64,000 nucleotides of DNA from Hanleya hanleyi (taxonomy: Eukaryota > Mollusca > Polyplacophora > Lepidopleurida > Hanleyidae), in contig JAVTVY010020464.1 in the NCBI GenBank assembly GCA_036873755.1, positions 19,838 to 83,837 of the forward strand. The letters are read 5' to 3'. A program made the position numbers and the translations under genes. Of the stretch, positions 31,851 through 45,800 are shown piece after piece. A model generated the notes under the pieces. That model did no database searches. It was not told where the DNA came from and saw nothing but the letters and a program-made list of their open reading frames with translations. Every line of letters begins with the position of its first letter. Position 1 is the stretch's first letter.

Positions 31851-34800
31851 ATCTGACCTATTAGGAAAAAGAGATCCACTACCTATCCCGAAGGCAGGAC
31901 AAATTATAGATCCTTCATTCCGTAAGATGGGTCGTTCTGGTTGGTAGAGAAAACCAGCGTCTGTATAGATACAATAGGGAAATAGGGTACCGTATTGCCC
32001 AAATCCTGGGTGGAACTTAGGAGTGTGTGATACAATGATAGAATTTGATATCAGGTGTGTAGGATGAGCAACGTATAGGAAATCTGGGTCCAGTGTGAGC
32101 TTGCCTCCATGGAGGTTGGCAATATCTACAGTGTTTGTGTCACTCCTAACTCACTATCTTTGATTCAGCGCGTACATAATTTGTGATTTTGATGAAAGAT
32201 GTGTCCCAGAAGAGGCAACAGTCAGGATACAGATGGTTTGCAAAAAGGCTACGGTTGAGGAAAGGAGCGGTTGTGAGTTCGGAATGTTATATGGCAGGTG
32301 GGAGCAGTAAAGGTACGTTTTACGCTACAAATGATATTGGTCGTTCAACACCTTGCACCAACTTCGCTATAGCCAAACCAACTAGTGTATAACCATGTAC
32401 ATGGACTTAAAGAAACTTCAGCCAAAAGTCAAGAAGACGATCCTTCCTTATCCTACTTAGTCTATCACTGCATCAAACATGTAGGAAATAAACTGGTGTA
32501 AATAAGTTGCTTGGAGGAATAGGCAAGAGCATTGAAATGAGTATTATGTGGTCCGAAAATCAGTTTTCAGTTCGTTCTGTGCGGTCTAAAACTACGAACA
32601 CGCGTTGATAGACATGGTCACTTAATTTGATATTGAAATTTCTGATGACCAACCTTTCTTGGATAACTTTTTCCATCTATGCCTTGATCAGATGATCATG
32701 AAAATAGTCTGTTCAGATTTATTTCATCCTCACGGTATAGACAGAAAACTTCACCATATCGGCTGTTTTGTATACCTCACCCCTAAAGATGTATATATAT
32801 TCCCCGTACACTGTGTAATTTAGGATGTCCCACTACAGAAAATTGTACATTTAACATGTATGTTAAATGTATGGTGCAGGTATGTGAGAGTCCGAAATTT
32901 GCATTCATTTATAATACATTTCCGATATGGTGTAATTAGATATTTATAATAATTTAACTATACAGTGCAGCTTGGAGAGTCCCTAATTTCACCTATATGA
33001 CATAACCATGTGGAATGTTTCGGGTGTACATTGATTTGATTGGTTGCAAATAGGGGATGAACCGCCGTATTGAATATATAGTTTTACCTGGTGAACGGTC
33101 GCATTCACAGACATTTGACTAGTAGGTTGAGAAAAATTAAATAATTGCATTCACTTAACATTTGGATACCATACTGAGCATATTGAGTATGTTCTAGTTT
33201 AGTTATATTTAACCCGTGTGATGAAGGATTTTATATAATCGGATTTAAAATAAATTCCAGTCCGTTCGTATATAAGCAAATAAAAATATTTGCCATAGCT
33301 TTGCCATACAATGGCCAGGTCATTGGCATATGGACATGATGTATGTAACCACCTTGTGATATATGCTTGTACATACGAGTCTTCCTTATACGTGTAATGT
33401 ACGGTGAAATCAATGGTTTTTATCTACATTTCACTTGGATTATTAAATCTGTATATTTCTGAAACAATTCCTATATGGATGACGAGTTGGTAAAATTGAA
33501 CATAACACGCATGAAATTGCTAGGTTTCATGTAATGACATTTTCGTATTTCATTATATTTGCAACGTGCACTACATAGATGTTATATATGACTATTTGCA
33601 TATGTTACACACGGTTATGATAAATGGATATTTGATAATATTTCCTAGACTATAGAAACGTGTGCAAATTGCAGGATTTGAAACCAATGAAAGGTGCTCG
33701 CACATGCGGATGATCACACGTTAATAGCATATGCAAATCTTTTTGCATATAATTTTCTAGGATGGCCATTCGAATCTTGTCGGTTTCATGAACATATATC
33801 AATATAAATACTGTGAAACACATGCATCTCTAAATGTTTGTTCATCATATGCGTGACATTTTATTGTATATAGGCCAGAGGTGGAGCAGTTACTATTTAT
33901 TTTGTTTTTGTTTCAGCATTCTTTGTCGGGGCGCAAAATTGGATAACCGATATATAGCCATGCGTCTGGTTCCTTCATGTCATGATGACCCAGCTTCATA
34001 GGCGGGCACTACCGGTGTGTTAGCCTTCCTGCAAACTTTCATCCGCCGTTGAAAGTCCAGATCTACGGAAAATAGATCTGCAATAGCCGCTCCCGATCTT
34101 GGCGATAGAGAGCGTACTCTCAGATCTGGTGTTAATCATAATTGTAAAATCCGTCAACTACGCAGAAGAAATCTATCCATCTCCGTCCTCCCCATACATC
34201 CAGTCGGTTAGAGACGTGTCAAATCAAAGCGGAAAACGCTGCGTGGCTGGTGATTCTTCTCGGCGCTTATATTAGAAGAATGATAATTCCTCCATACTAT
34301 GGTCCCCTCACGTTCTGTCGCTCAAATCCACTCAGGAAACGAAGTGCTGTAACCCAAATGTCTTCTTCTTGGTAGGTAGCCCGTAATGTAACGGTTGCGC
34401 TGCAGCGACCCGGCTATAAATGACAGACGCGCGGACCTCAGAGAAGACCAGCATAAATGTTCGACAGCTCTCATGGCGACTGGTCCTATTTGTGCTTCTT
34501 CCGACGTACATTTTCCGTTTTAAAAGTGGACTGTTTCAGTTCATCGTGCCCGATGTCTACATGATGATGCGTCCATATTTCGTCAAAGATATGCATATAA
34601 AAAAATTCACCAAAAGACTCCCGATCGTCTCGTATCATGTAAATAGGCGTCAAACTCGACGATTTCATTTCTATTTTCGACATATTTTTACATACTAAGT
34701 GACATGGTGAGAGCGAATGTGGATTTTTGTTCATGTTCAAATTTGAGTGGACAGATGGATAAACCCCTGTAGTGATATTCAGCACTATTGATATGAAAAT

Positions 34801-37581
34801 TGACAGCTTTAAAGTCGAAAAATCTATCGAAAATGAAACACAATATGCCTTGCTTTCGGCGCGTCGAGGGCGGCATGCAATCTTGAATCCAACCTTCGAA
34901 CAGCCTTGTCTCCCATAATGCCAGGGCCGTAGCTTAATTTGTATGGAAATTGTCTTGAATCATCAGCGCACTTATCTTCAAACCGATCACCATCCCACCA
35001 TTAATACACAGCGTATAAGTACCGATCTGCCTTCCCCGATATCTCAAGTTCACTTCGGGCACATGATGACTATTGCAAAGACATACTTAAAACTATCACC
35101 CCAAAGACATCGAGAGAGATTAGAAAAGACATGTAACTGTTGGTCGACTGCCATTTTATCCTGGTATACCAGGTCCGAGAGGAGAATCGCCGCGCACACA
35201 CTTCCCTTGGCTAACATTTTCCCTTCGAACGTTTCCCGTCATGGACTGTTTACTTTCCCTGTATTTGATTTTACTAGTATGAGCATAGTTTTCTTGTTTT
35301 TTTGTTCTTTTTTACTTATTAAAATGTGTATTTTCAACAAAACTTTTTTTTTATTTCATTACAAAAAAGTTCACATTTTACACATAAATGTGGAAGAAAG
35401 TCTGTATGCCGAAGTTAATGTCTGTTTTGCCGCCTGATTATTTATCTTTGTATGTAATTTCTGAGAGGGCACGTAAGTTGATTAGAACTTGTCTCCAATC
35501 CTATTGCTATTATTGAGGTAATCAAATATGTTTAAACTAAGAAAGTCTAATGCTAAATTTCGAAATATACTATCAGAATGCAGTGGCCATTTTCCCGAGT
35601 CGCCCTATGATGAGGTATTGTACAGTGTCAATGTTTTACTTATTTTGAAAAGATTTTTTCTAAATTAATTAAATGAAGTTTGTTTTGTTGCCGGCTGGTA
35701 CTTTTCCCCGAATAATATGGAAATTAACTGTTTAGGTTTTACTGTATTCTGTTAAACATGATCATCACAATCTGGATGTATCTGTATTAAATCGTGCTTA
35801 AACTAGCATTTAATTGCCCCGGTATTTCTGCTGCTGTCAATGATACATCTTCCCATCTGGGTTGAACCAAAGTAAAGGACTAGGTTATTATGTAATCTTC
35901 ATTCAGTCTTCGAATGTGTATACTTGATGTTTGTTTATGGGGGATTAGTCATGTTTATGGAGGATTAGTTCAGTTGGCAATTATTAGATTTTGTCATTCT
36001 TATCTCAGCTGAGAATATGCTGGAACAAAATAATCTCAAAATAAATATCTCCCGACCAGGGCCAAAGGAGGTACATGTTCTCAAATGTTGGTGTTATAGA
36101 AATACGCCGGGGTTGAATTCAGGTGTTCTATCTGTGATAATTTTGTCTCCCCTTGATTCCCCCGGTCCACCCCCTGGTAAAAATGAACAGTCCCTTAGCA
36201 TATTTTTACAAGGTTCACGATTTTTTTTTGAATCCCCAGAACATTCCAGTAAACTACTGACTGTATGTTAATTGATAGACGCGGGGACCTCAGTGAAGAT
36301 CATCATCATCATTCTATTTAAATCCACTCATGACTAAAGAGTAAGATTCCTATTCAACAAGTCACTGATGCTTTCGAATATTTGCAATATAATTACCGTG
36401 TATCATTTCGACAATTAGCATGATATTGGATATTCATGTATATACCGTTTCGTTGCGTGTCTATACTCCTGTGTCGCCCCTGCTCGGGTGTGCCTGTCGT
36501 TGGCAGGGGGCTGGACTGTCTTCCACGATATGGCTCGCCCTGGTGGGTCCATGGCCCAGGTTGGGGTGTGATTGTCGGTAGAAGATGGGAATGAAGCCAT
36601 CTCCGGGAAGTCAGGTTTTTCGAAATATGATGAAATAGTTTTTGTCATTTTCTTTGTGTATGTCAGCTTTATTTTATTATTATACTTAAGCAACATTGAT
36701 TGATTTACACACAAACAATTATTAATAAACAATGAATGCATGAATCATAATCGCAACTTAACTGTGCATCATTTCGACAATATTCACTTGGCGCAAATTG
36801 TACATGTGAATCTCACTCTACGAACTTTGATCTGCTTTTAAATGTGCTACAAGTTATCTTAATGATAGTGGATGAAAAGTAACTGTACCCTGAGTGCATG
36901 TTATTTTAAATTCTATTTACCCTTTTTTTTGCTTAAATTATAAATCATGTACGATGAACAGGCTACAGAAGTAATTAAAGATCATAATATCATGGATTCC
37001 ACTAAATCTGTAACCAAAATGTAATTCCGTCATATAATTCAAAATCTCGGTTATGTCATTCCCGAGCAATTTCGCCCATGTTGTTGACCAATCATTCTCG
37101 CTCTTTACATTCAATCGATTATACGCGCATTACATGACAACAGAATCCATGTGTTTGGGTCTGTCCACAGATTTTTTTTTTTTTAAAGTTGAAATTTATA
37201 AAATAGGAAAAATCACACTTCCTTAAAACATGGACGAAAATGTAATTCCGTCACGCAGTTTTGCTTAACCACATTCGTCAACTTGAAACTTTACTTGACA
37301 GAAATGAGAAATAATGTAGTGCAGACTCTCAGGATTCGAATAAAACATCATCTGAAATGAGAAATATTCGAGCTTTTACTCTCTAAAAACAACCACATTC
37401 TGTATACCACAGGTACAAGCGCTGTAACAAAATTGAACATCTACAACCACTGTGTAACTCTGATACACAATTTGTGTAGAAAAAGTACTTCTGATACACA
37501 ATTTTTGCAGATGTGCAATTCTGTACACAACTGTTTTTTTCAGAGTATGGAATATGTATGTGTAACCAACACGTCTTCATA
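31851..37581. other. Long gene-free stretch
   Basis: No exon, promoter or element that I can support across 5.7 kb. Frames at 32183, 34420, 34943 and 36017 have no recognisable domain and no matching splice or promoter signals, although GGCTATAAAT occurs near 34410. Confidence 0.45.
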
Positions 37582-38416
37582 AAGCCCGGCGCACACTGGA
37601 GCTATCTGCTTAGCCAAATTTCATTCGTGCACGATGGCGTAAGCAGATAGCTTCCGTGTGCGGGCAACTTTATGAAAGTTTTTGGTCATTCGTGTCCTAA
37701 AGGCAAATATCCAACGTGTTTAATAATTTTGGACACGCGTAGAAGAAATCTTACAGTGCGCGCTGAACGAAAGCTATGAGCTTACGCTTTTTTGTTAGAG
37801 CGCATGCGCGAACGGGTATTTGCGTTTTTCATCGGTGAGAATATGCGCGCCGAAGGACAGCGGAAAAAAGAAAGAGTTATAGGGAATAAATATTGAGTTC
37901 TTCAAGAGATAAGTTGAGTTCCCAAATAATATGTTGAATTCCCGTGACAAATTATCGAGCAAAATCGTTGTTGTTGCTGCAACCCACGAGTACTACCTAT
38001 TGCGGGGGCAAGTGAAAGTCGGAACAGACAAGCGCAACGTTCATGAAGTCAGCTGCCCCTGTTGGCAAGCACGATTTTCTTCGGATTAAAATACTCACTG
38101 AAAAGGTTTTATTAAGCTTTTATTCTCCGAAACAAAACAGGGCGACAAGGAGATAATAATCATTTTCATGTCACCACGCCGCCGGTTCACGCACGCGCTC
38201 TAACAAAAAGGCGTAATCACATAGCTTTCGTTCAGCGCACACTGTAAGGTTTCTTCCACGCGTGTCCAAAATTATCAAACACGTTGGATATTTACCTTTG
38301 GGACACGAATGACCAAAAACTTTCATAAAGTTGCCCGCACACGGAAGCTATCTGCTTACGCCATCGTGCACGAATGAAATTTGGCTAAGCAGATAGCTCC
38401 AGTGTGCGCCGGGCTT
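37582..38416. mobile_element. 835-bp non-autonomous DNA transposon with 235-bp inverted ends
   Basis: The left arm (37582-37816) starts AAGCCCGGCGCACACTGGAG and the right arm (38182-38416) ends with its complement. The arms match along about 235 bp with few differences. The unique centre of about 365 bp encodes no transposase. The target duplication is unclear (TAAA left, TTAA right). It is a large-armed MITE. Confidence 0.85.
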
Positions 38417-41089
38417 AAGGCGGTTACTTCACGGTAATTCCGCCACGCGGTATTCGAATATCACGTGATCAGGTTAAAAACAACAGTATTTCCCCTTTTT
38501 TTTCTCTCATCCTACATTTCTTAGTAATAGGGCTAGGAAACTGAAATTCCAAAATAGATGTTACTATGGACGAGTAATAACAGAGTTTCAGAAGAACTGA
38601 AAACATGAATGGACCAGTGTGGATGCTAAGAATGTCCGGTGGCTAAGATTGGCTAAGATCTTCTAACCCAGCTAGGAAAATTTTCTCCACGTTGGGGACA
38701 AGTGTCCGCCCTTAGTTGCAATAGAAAAGTATAAGAGAAGAGACACCAATCACCAGACATTCTTAAATCCATCACACCGGTAGGCATACCTAGTAAATCC
38801 GCCACGCTGGAATTCATGATATAGAATAGTTTATTTGGGTAAAAGTTGTGCCCAGCAGGGCTAAAACGCAATCAAACATATATATAAAACATACACAACT
38901 ACAAACATCAGACAACAGATAAAACACGCATAAATATAAAAGAGTGTCCAATTACCCGACAAATTGATATATGAATATGAAATAACATTGTCTTGAGCTA
39001 TTTATTCGCTTTATTGCTGAAGTAGCATAAAAAATAATATGTGTTGGGGGGGCGGGGGGTGGGGTGTTCGTGGGGGTTTCGTTCGCTGTCGGTTTCTCTG
39101 ACCAGAGGTACCGGTATGTGATGTACCGGTACATCGAAGAGAACTTATTGATGACTTGTGTGCCCCACTATCTCCCTCGTTCTCGCGCTACTGATGCGAT
39201 TTCATGTGACTTTCACACGGCCATTTCCCTTCCACTTCTACTTTCGCTCTGACTCGTGATAGCTTACGTTAAATTTTCTTCTCCATATCAGATCCGAACA
39301 ATCTTGTTTCGCATAAATGAACAGACCGCATCCAGAGAAATACATTCGGCCTTTACTCTACAGTCCCAAAGGTAAATATATCCGAATAACTTAATCCTGC
39401 GATCTGTTGCAGGTCAGGTCAGCTCGGCCTAAACTGGATCAAGACCATAATCTGCATTACCTGATTACCACCTCCTATAACCCACCTAGGTTATTTGTCG
39501 ATAAAATTATGACTCAATCAAGGTTAGTAAATTTACAAGTACATGTACAACATGTGAACTCTTGAACATGTGTGCGGTTGCAGACCGGGCAAGCCATTCT
39601 ATCATAACCCACAGGCGAAGTAAATGTGGCATAGGCCTATGCTGTGTTTTGGTTGAATCATTATGTTTCATAATGTCTACACAGTTGAAAATGTTTATGT
39701 GAAAGACCAATTGCAATTATAGTAATAAAGATGTGTCATTAACCTGTCCATATGTCGTTTACGTCGGTAGTTATTACACACAATACAGTTGTGCAAACGA
39801 CGTTCACAAAAATTCTAATCTCGTGGAGTGTGAGTAGAACATGACAAAGTATATCTTCACCCCCTTTATGAATTCCCTATGTTTTTTCTACAAGACCAGA
39901 CAAATTAGAAAAGCCCACACCTGGTCTTGTTTATATTACTTGGTGACGCCCATATTATTTGAAGTGGATACCGTATCTGATTGCTATTTTTGCAGTTAGA
40001 AAAAAAATGTGGGTGAATAATTTAAAACTAGATGTCAATCTGTACAGCTGGAAAAACTGGCAAATCGTTATAATAACAATCTATAGCTATTAACTGACTA
40101 TTGGCATCGGTAATTAATATACCTAAGAAACAACAGAAACATGTTTAAATCTGTGCCTTTATTTATTGTATGGCTTTCATGGGGAAAAACATCTCCGGTG
40201 ATAATCTGAGATTTAAAAATATCTATATTATTGCGATTTATTCTATAATATACACATAAATCTATAGATAATCATGTACATTAGTACATGGATACGGTAT
40301 CATTAACATACCTGACAGATGAATTTAAAATAGAGCCCAGAATTATTTTTTTTCTATCAATGTGACCAAGAATTTCAGTCAAGACTCCCCAATATTCAGA
40401 GAGAATGGGGGGGGGGACAAGGACCACTTTGGCCCCCCGGTGTACGGACATTTCCCCCAGTGGACATTTCCCCCACCCAATGTTTTTAGGTTATTTTGAA
40501 CATAGTTTTTAAATAATTTGGCAGTAACACAATTTTTTTTATATATTTTTTATTTTCTATATTCAAGGATATAAGGATTTCCACATAATGTTTTACGATA
40601 ATGAGTCACATAGTGATAAGATATTATACATATACACAGTATATATCAGTATTATACAGTCTTATAGCACATTCTAAAACAATATAAAAGATGTAGTATA
40701 TAGCATAACATTATCTGTTCGGAGGTCAGTGTCACGAAGCCATTTGACATGTTTGATGAGAATAAACTTGAACTAATAGTCAGGGGGCCAGGAGCTGAAC
40801 CTGGAAAGTGGTTCCAAAGTTTTTTTTCTCAGTATTTTCATTTTATATAGGTATTGTACTCTATGAAACTGCATGATGGCATTCTCCCATCATTGAGCAT
40901 TTTCATATAACTGGTTTCATATAATTGCGGCTATCGGGACACAAAACATAATTGTTTCATTTTTATACGCCCGCCAAAAGGCGAAAGTATTATGTGATGG
41001 CGGTTTCCGTCCGTGTGTCCGTCCGTCCGTCCATCTGCCCGTCCCTCGTGTCCGATCTATATCTGGGACAGTTTTCTATCTAAAGTTCC
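38417..41089. other. Gene-free stretch with G-rich tract
   Basis: A plus-strand G-tract cluster at about 39045-39078 (GGGGGGGCGGGGGGTGGGG, then GTGGGGG) could form a G-quadruplex. C/G runs occur near 40408-40480. No gene supported. Confidence 0.5.
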
Positions 41090-42135
41090 AATGTTTGACG
41101 AGTGGATACCCTACGGGGAGACGATGTGTCGCATACCAAAATGAAGGTCGAGATCAGAGGTCAAAGGTCACTAGCCTGAAAAACAGGAAATCATTGAAGT
41201 GTTCGTGTCCGATCAATATCTGTGAATGTTTTCCATCCACATTTTTTGTGAGTGGATATTCTAGGTGGAGACGATGTGTCGCATACCAAAATTAAGGTCG
41301 AGGTCGCAGATCAAAGGTCACTGTTCCTTAAAATTGGGAAATCGTTGATCATTGACAGTTTTCTATCTACAGTTCTAATTTTTGGTGAGTGGATGCTCTA
41401 GGGGGAACGATGTGTTGCATACCCAATGTAGGTCGAGCTCAGAGGTCAAAGGTCAGTGTGACCGAAAATCAGAAAATCATTAAAAATTTCGAATTTTTTG
41501 TGAGTGGATTCAATACGGGGGAACGAAGTTTCGCATACCAAATAATTAGGTCAAGATCGAAGGTCGAAGGTCACTGTGACTCCAAAAGCAGGAAATTATT
41601 AAAAATAACATTTTGTTGTGTCAGTAGATACATTAGGGGGACACAATGTGTCACCTACCAAAATGTAGGTCAAGGTCAAAGATCAAGGTCACTGTGACAT
41701 CAAAATTGTGAAATTGTTAAAAATCATGATTTTCTGAGTCAATTGAGAAATTACGGGAAGCCGTTTTGTCATGTACCAAAATTTAGACCCAGGTCAATAG
41801 TCAAGGTCACTGTGACCTCAGAATCAAGGTCAAAGGTCAGTGTGACAAAAAAATCAGGAAATATTAAAAATTACTAATTTTTTGTGAGTGGATTCAATAG
41901 GGGGAAATGAAGTTTCGCATACCAAAAGTTAGGTCAAGGTTAAAGGTCACTGTCACCCCAAAATCAGGAAATACGGGTAGACGGTTTTTCATGTACCAAA
42001 ATTTAGCTCAATGTCAATAGTCAAGGTCACTGTGACCCCAGAATCAAGAAATCTTTAAAAATACTCTTTTTTGTGTCAGTAGGTCAAGGTCCCTGTGACC
42101 CCAAAATCAAGAAATCATTAAAAGTCACATTTTCA
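41090..42135 (+). repeat. Diverged 115-130 bp tandem array rich in AGGTCA half-sites
   Basis: About eight units, each with GAGTGGAT, CGATGTGTCGCATACCAAAA, AGGTCAAAGGTCACTGTGAC and a trailing AAATCATTAAAAA. Open frames here come from the repeats. It includes a perfect palindromic site AGGTCACTGTGACCT (41804-41818) and a perfect DR1 AGGTCAAAGGTCA (41827-41839). Confidence 0.8.
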
Positions 42136-42452
42136 TATGCCTATGTTAGTTTGGAATATTCAGATTTCTCTCCCCTACATGTGTATGGCATTCGACCTGT
42201 GGAGTTATCTCCCATGTTTGAAACAGCTACATTTAGTTAAACTGTTGTGAAATAAAAACCATACATCTACTAATTTAAGAGGGGTCCTTTTTATTAACTC
42301 AAGAACAAATGTTTACTTCATCACTTTCTTCTTCCTTCATGAAAAATTGTCTCGCCTGAAAGAAATCCATTTGCAGGAAAACTACTATTTTCTTGTGTTT
42401 GACTTGTCGATTTCAGTGTGGGATATGTGTCTGCTCTCGGCTCTTGTTTCAA
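42136..42452. other. No recognisable feature
   Basis: AT-rich spacer between the AGGTCA array and retroelement copy C. Confidence 0.5.
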
Positions 42453-42893
42453 TTACAAGCGTCTAGTCCGTCTAGAGAATATCCGCGTCCTAGACCTATT
42501 CCACATTCCATATAACAGTATTAGCACCAAATTCAAAAAGACAATCATAGTATACATAAACATAGGCTTGTTTCCTGCAAGTGAGAAGCGGTCAACAGTT
42601 TTCAATGATGCCGGCAAGACATCATGATGTTCCAAAAATATCAAATCCGTATCGCTGATCAGTATTCTTAATCCATAATATTCGTTGTAAAGTCGTCATC
42701 TAAAGAATGATGTATCTCAGTCACGCTTTGATTGTGACTGTTCATATGAGTACCATGAGGATCTAGAAGTACATGGTTCATACGGCCCCTAGCCCCGGGT
42801 TAAGCGGAATTAGACACAAGTTACGAAACGTAGCGCCATAGATCTTGCACGCTACGTTCGTATTTTGCTATCAGCATGCGATATGTATCGTCA
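42453..42893 (-). mobile_element. Retroelement family R, copy C
   Basis: On the minus strand it runs from the last codons of the reverse transcriptase to the family terminus (complement of TTACAAGCGTCTAGTC at 42453). A deletion of about 25 bp removes part of the DYGRGYSLMDDGW segment. The copy is otherwise very close to copies A and H, so it is recent. Confidence 0.8.
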
Positions 42894-45800
42894 ACTAGTT
42901 ACCAAGTGTTGAGCCCATTTTAGTTTATCATTCAAAATAAGATGTGATATATGTTACATTCTCAGAAACACAAAATTGTAGACCTTTCTCTGGATTGCTA
43001 GCTACCAATTGGAATCAAGGCTATTAAACAACCTTGAAATTTGGACCCATGTAATTTCAGATATACGGGCGTATATTGAAGCCCCTTTGGCTCTTGTTCC
43101 GGGGTTGAGCTAATGTCACATTGAAAAAGAACAATGAGAAATGCATTTTTTCCTGAATTCGGTTGTTCTGTTTGTAACCCAGAGCATCATACAATTTGTG
43201 TTAAACATGATGTACATGTATATATTGCCATCTCTGTACATGTATGTTTATATTAATTGTTTTTCCTTGGTTTGTTTGTGCGCATCTTCATCTTCACAAG
43301 CCCAAGCAAATCCCAAATCCTCGCAGATGGTTTACCGGGACATTTTTGGTGATTCGAATGAGTTCTTGAGTCAATACTTCTGTTATACAATCTCGTACAT
43401 TTCATCCCCGATGCTTGTTTTGAATTAGCATGTCAGCAACCCAAGCCTGCTGTTTTGCTTTGACTTAGGATGTGTATTTCATCCCTACATGTACATCAAA
43501 GCAGTTCGGCCCATGATGAAATCCAAACCAGTCACATCTCATACCTCACAGTGGATTGGCATAATCAGCTGGCTTAGCACGTTCATTGATTGGTTTGATT
43601 TAGGGGGAACCCCTTGACCTATTTATATCCAGAACTAGTATGAGCAACTAACCAAGCCAGTGTATCGATCCTAACAGTTCGGTTGATACACTGGCTCGCG
43701 AGGATGCTCTGGAGAGCCTCCGGAAAGAAACGCACAGACTGACTGTGTACACCACCCATGTTGATAACTAAATAAATATTTTTATTGTTGAGCTGTTCGA
43801 TGAATTAGGAAAATTAGTGTACATCTATTTCTTGCAATTGTTTCCTTGTTCTTGTTTTTTACTAATATGAACCTAAAACTGAACTGTGAGAAAGGGAGAT
43901 CTCATCATATTTCTCTTCTTGAATTAGAGATGCATTATATACATATGAAATAAATCTTGTGTATGGTACATGTACATTGGTGTTTGTGTCACTTGTGTCA
44001 GCAATCAGCAATTGCCGAGGTAAATGTCGTAGCATAATCATTTCACCTCAGCAATATTTAACATGGTGTTAAATAGCAATTATTTTAACATGACTTTATT
44101 TTTGCCGATGTGAGTTTTCCGAATTGTGTGGGCTGATTATTTTGACTGGGTATAAAATAAGTTGTAAAACCAACAATAAATAGCTGTCAGACATGCCTGA
44201 TTAAAATTTGACCTTCTCTTACCCTACTCATTCTCATGGCATCAGATTGTATGCCCTCTGATTCAATCTAATAAAAATTAGATCCTAACTGCTCTCCCAT
44301 TTGGTTATGCCACATGTAGGATCTAAACCGTCTTGCAGTAACATGAGTATCAGCCAATCCAGAAAACAATACATAGTTCTTTGAAGGGAACATAATGTTA
44401 GGGGCTTTTTGGTTGGCTCGGTCATGTCAGCTGAATCCGACGCCATGCGGGCCGGGTATCTTTTGATGTTGCAGCGCTCTCGTCAGTTTAGCACCTTAAC
44501 GCGCGATAGAAGTGTACTGGTTTTGGGGTTGAAGCGTAGGCGACGACTGATCCTATCTCCTCTCCCTACTGCAAGTAAAGTACTTAAAATACGGCCATGA
44601 TGTCCTACGATTATTAAATATTCACGACCTGGGCTCTCTGAACACCAAATTTAATTGAAATCTGTAAGGTCCTACATAGCGACATATGCGGCCATGACGA
44701 CTGTGGAGCAATGATAGGGATTGCCCTTTGATTACTCTCTGATTGCACTGGGGTAAAATCATATCAGGCAGTTCTTGTGTGCATGGCTGTCGGGCCAATC
44801 AGCTTCGTCCACTTGTAAAAGGAACGGGGTGGGTTCAGCATGTCACAGCTAAAAAAAGACATACCGTGTGTTTTTTTTGTAATAATTTAGCATAAACCTG
44901 TTACGGTAATTCTTTTACAAGATTTACTGAATGCAGTTCCCATCTCTCTCATATGCAAATACGTGCTTCCTGTGCCGACCGAAATCGATATAGACTGAAC
45001 GCACATGTGGGCCCTATCTCTGCAGAGTGCAATGCAGAGGGTGTTGCACCGACTTTTAGCAGGCTACACACTCTGGCAATGGGAGAATGACCCTACTTTG
45101 CATAGTATATTCATGATTTTTGCTTTAGTGCCAAAACGCTGGTGAAGGCACAACATTTTTTATCTACTACTTTTGTAGGGTAGCCTTGTCAGATTAAATG
45201 TGCCTATATTATAAAGCTGAATGTTGCTGAACCTTAATTTAGGCATTGAAATGACGTCATCAGAAGTATCAGTTGACTTTGTGACCATACTGTATGTATA
45301 GAATGGATGCTGCCTTGGTCATGGTACCCAAGGCCAAAAGATGATGTGCATTTCTTCATTGAGTCGATTCATATTTCATTAATGTTTTCATAATTGAAGA
45401 TAGACAGAGTGCCGGAATTGACTGGAAGAATTCTTTGGACTATTTGAAGAACTGGGGAGATAATATTCATAATTTTAGCTAAGAATCCATTCATCCATCA
45501 TAAAAATGGCAACTTTTTGTACTCTTAGTAACAATCACATACAAAGTTTTGTCTATGGAGATGAAAGACATATATTTATAGATTTTGTTTCACATTCTGC
45601 TTCAAAAATGCAATATCAGAAGTATTCAACTCCTAGCCGAAATTTGGGAAAACAGCAGAAATATTACACCATTTCACCTTCGAAAATGGCCTGACAGAAT
45701 CTGGTCACAATTCCAGACACCTTTAACTCTCCCGTAAATTCAATGCTGTTTTATATCATATCGTACTTGATTTGTGGAGAACTTAATTGTGCTTTAATTT

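Noticed and set aside
34408..34698. GGCTATAAAT followed by a 92-codon frame
   Set aside because: The ATG begins only a few bases after the TATA-like motif, which leaves no room for a transcript start; no domain is seen.
41095..41697. Frames in the AGGTCA array
   Set aside because: They follow the repeat units and have no start context or unique coding content.
44409..44600. Possible first exon (SAESDAMRAGYLLMLQ) ending near GTAAAG
   Set aside because: The donor is weak and there is no promoter, repeat support or recognised domain.
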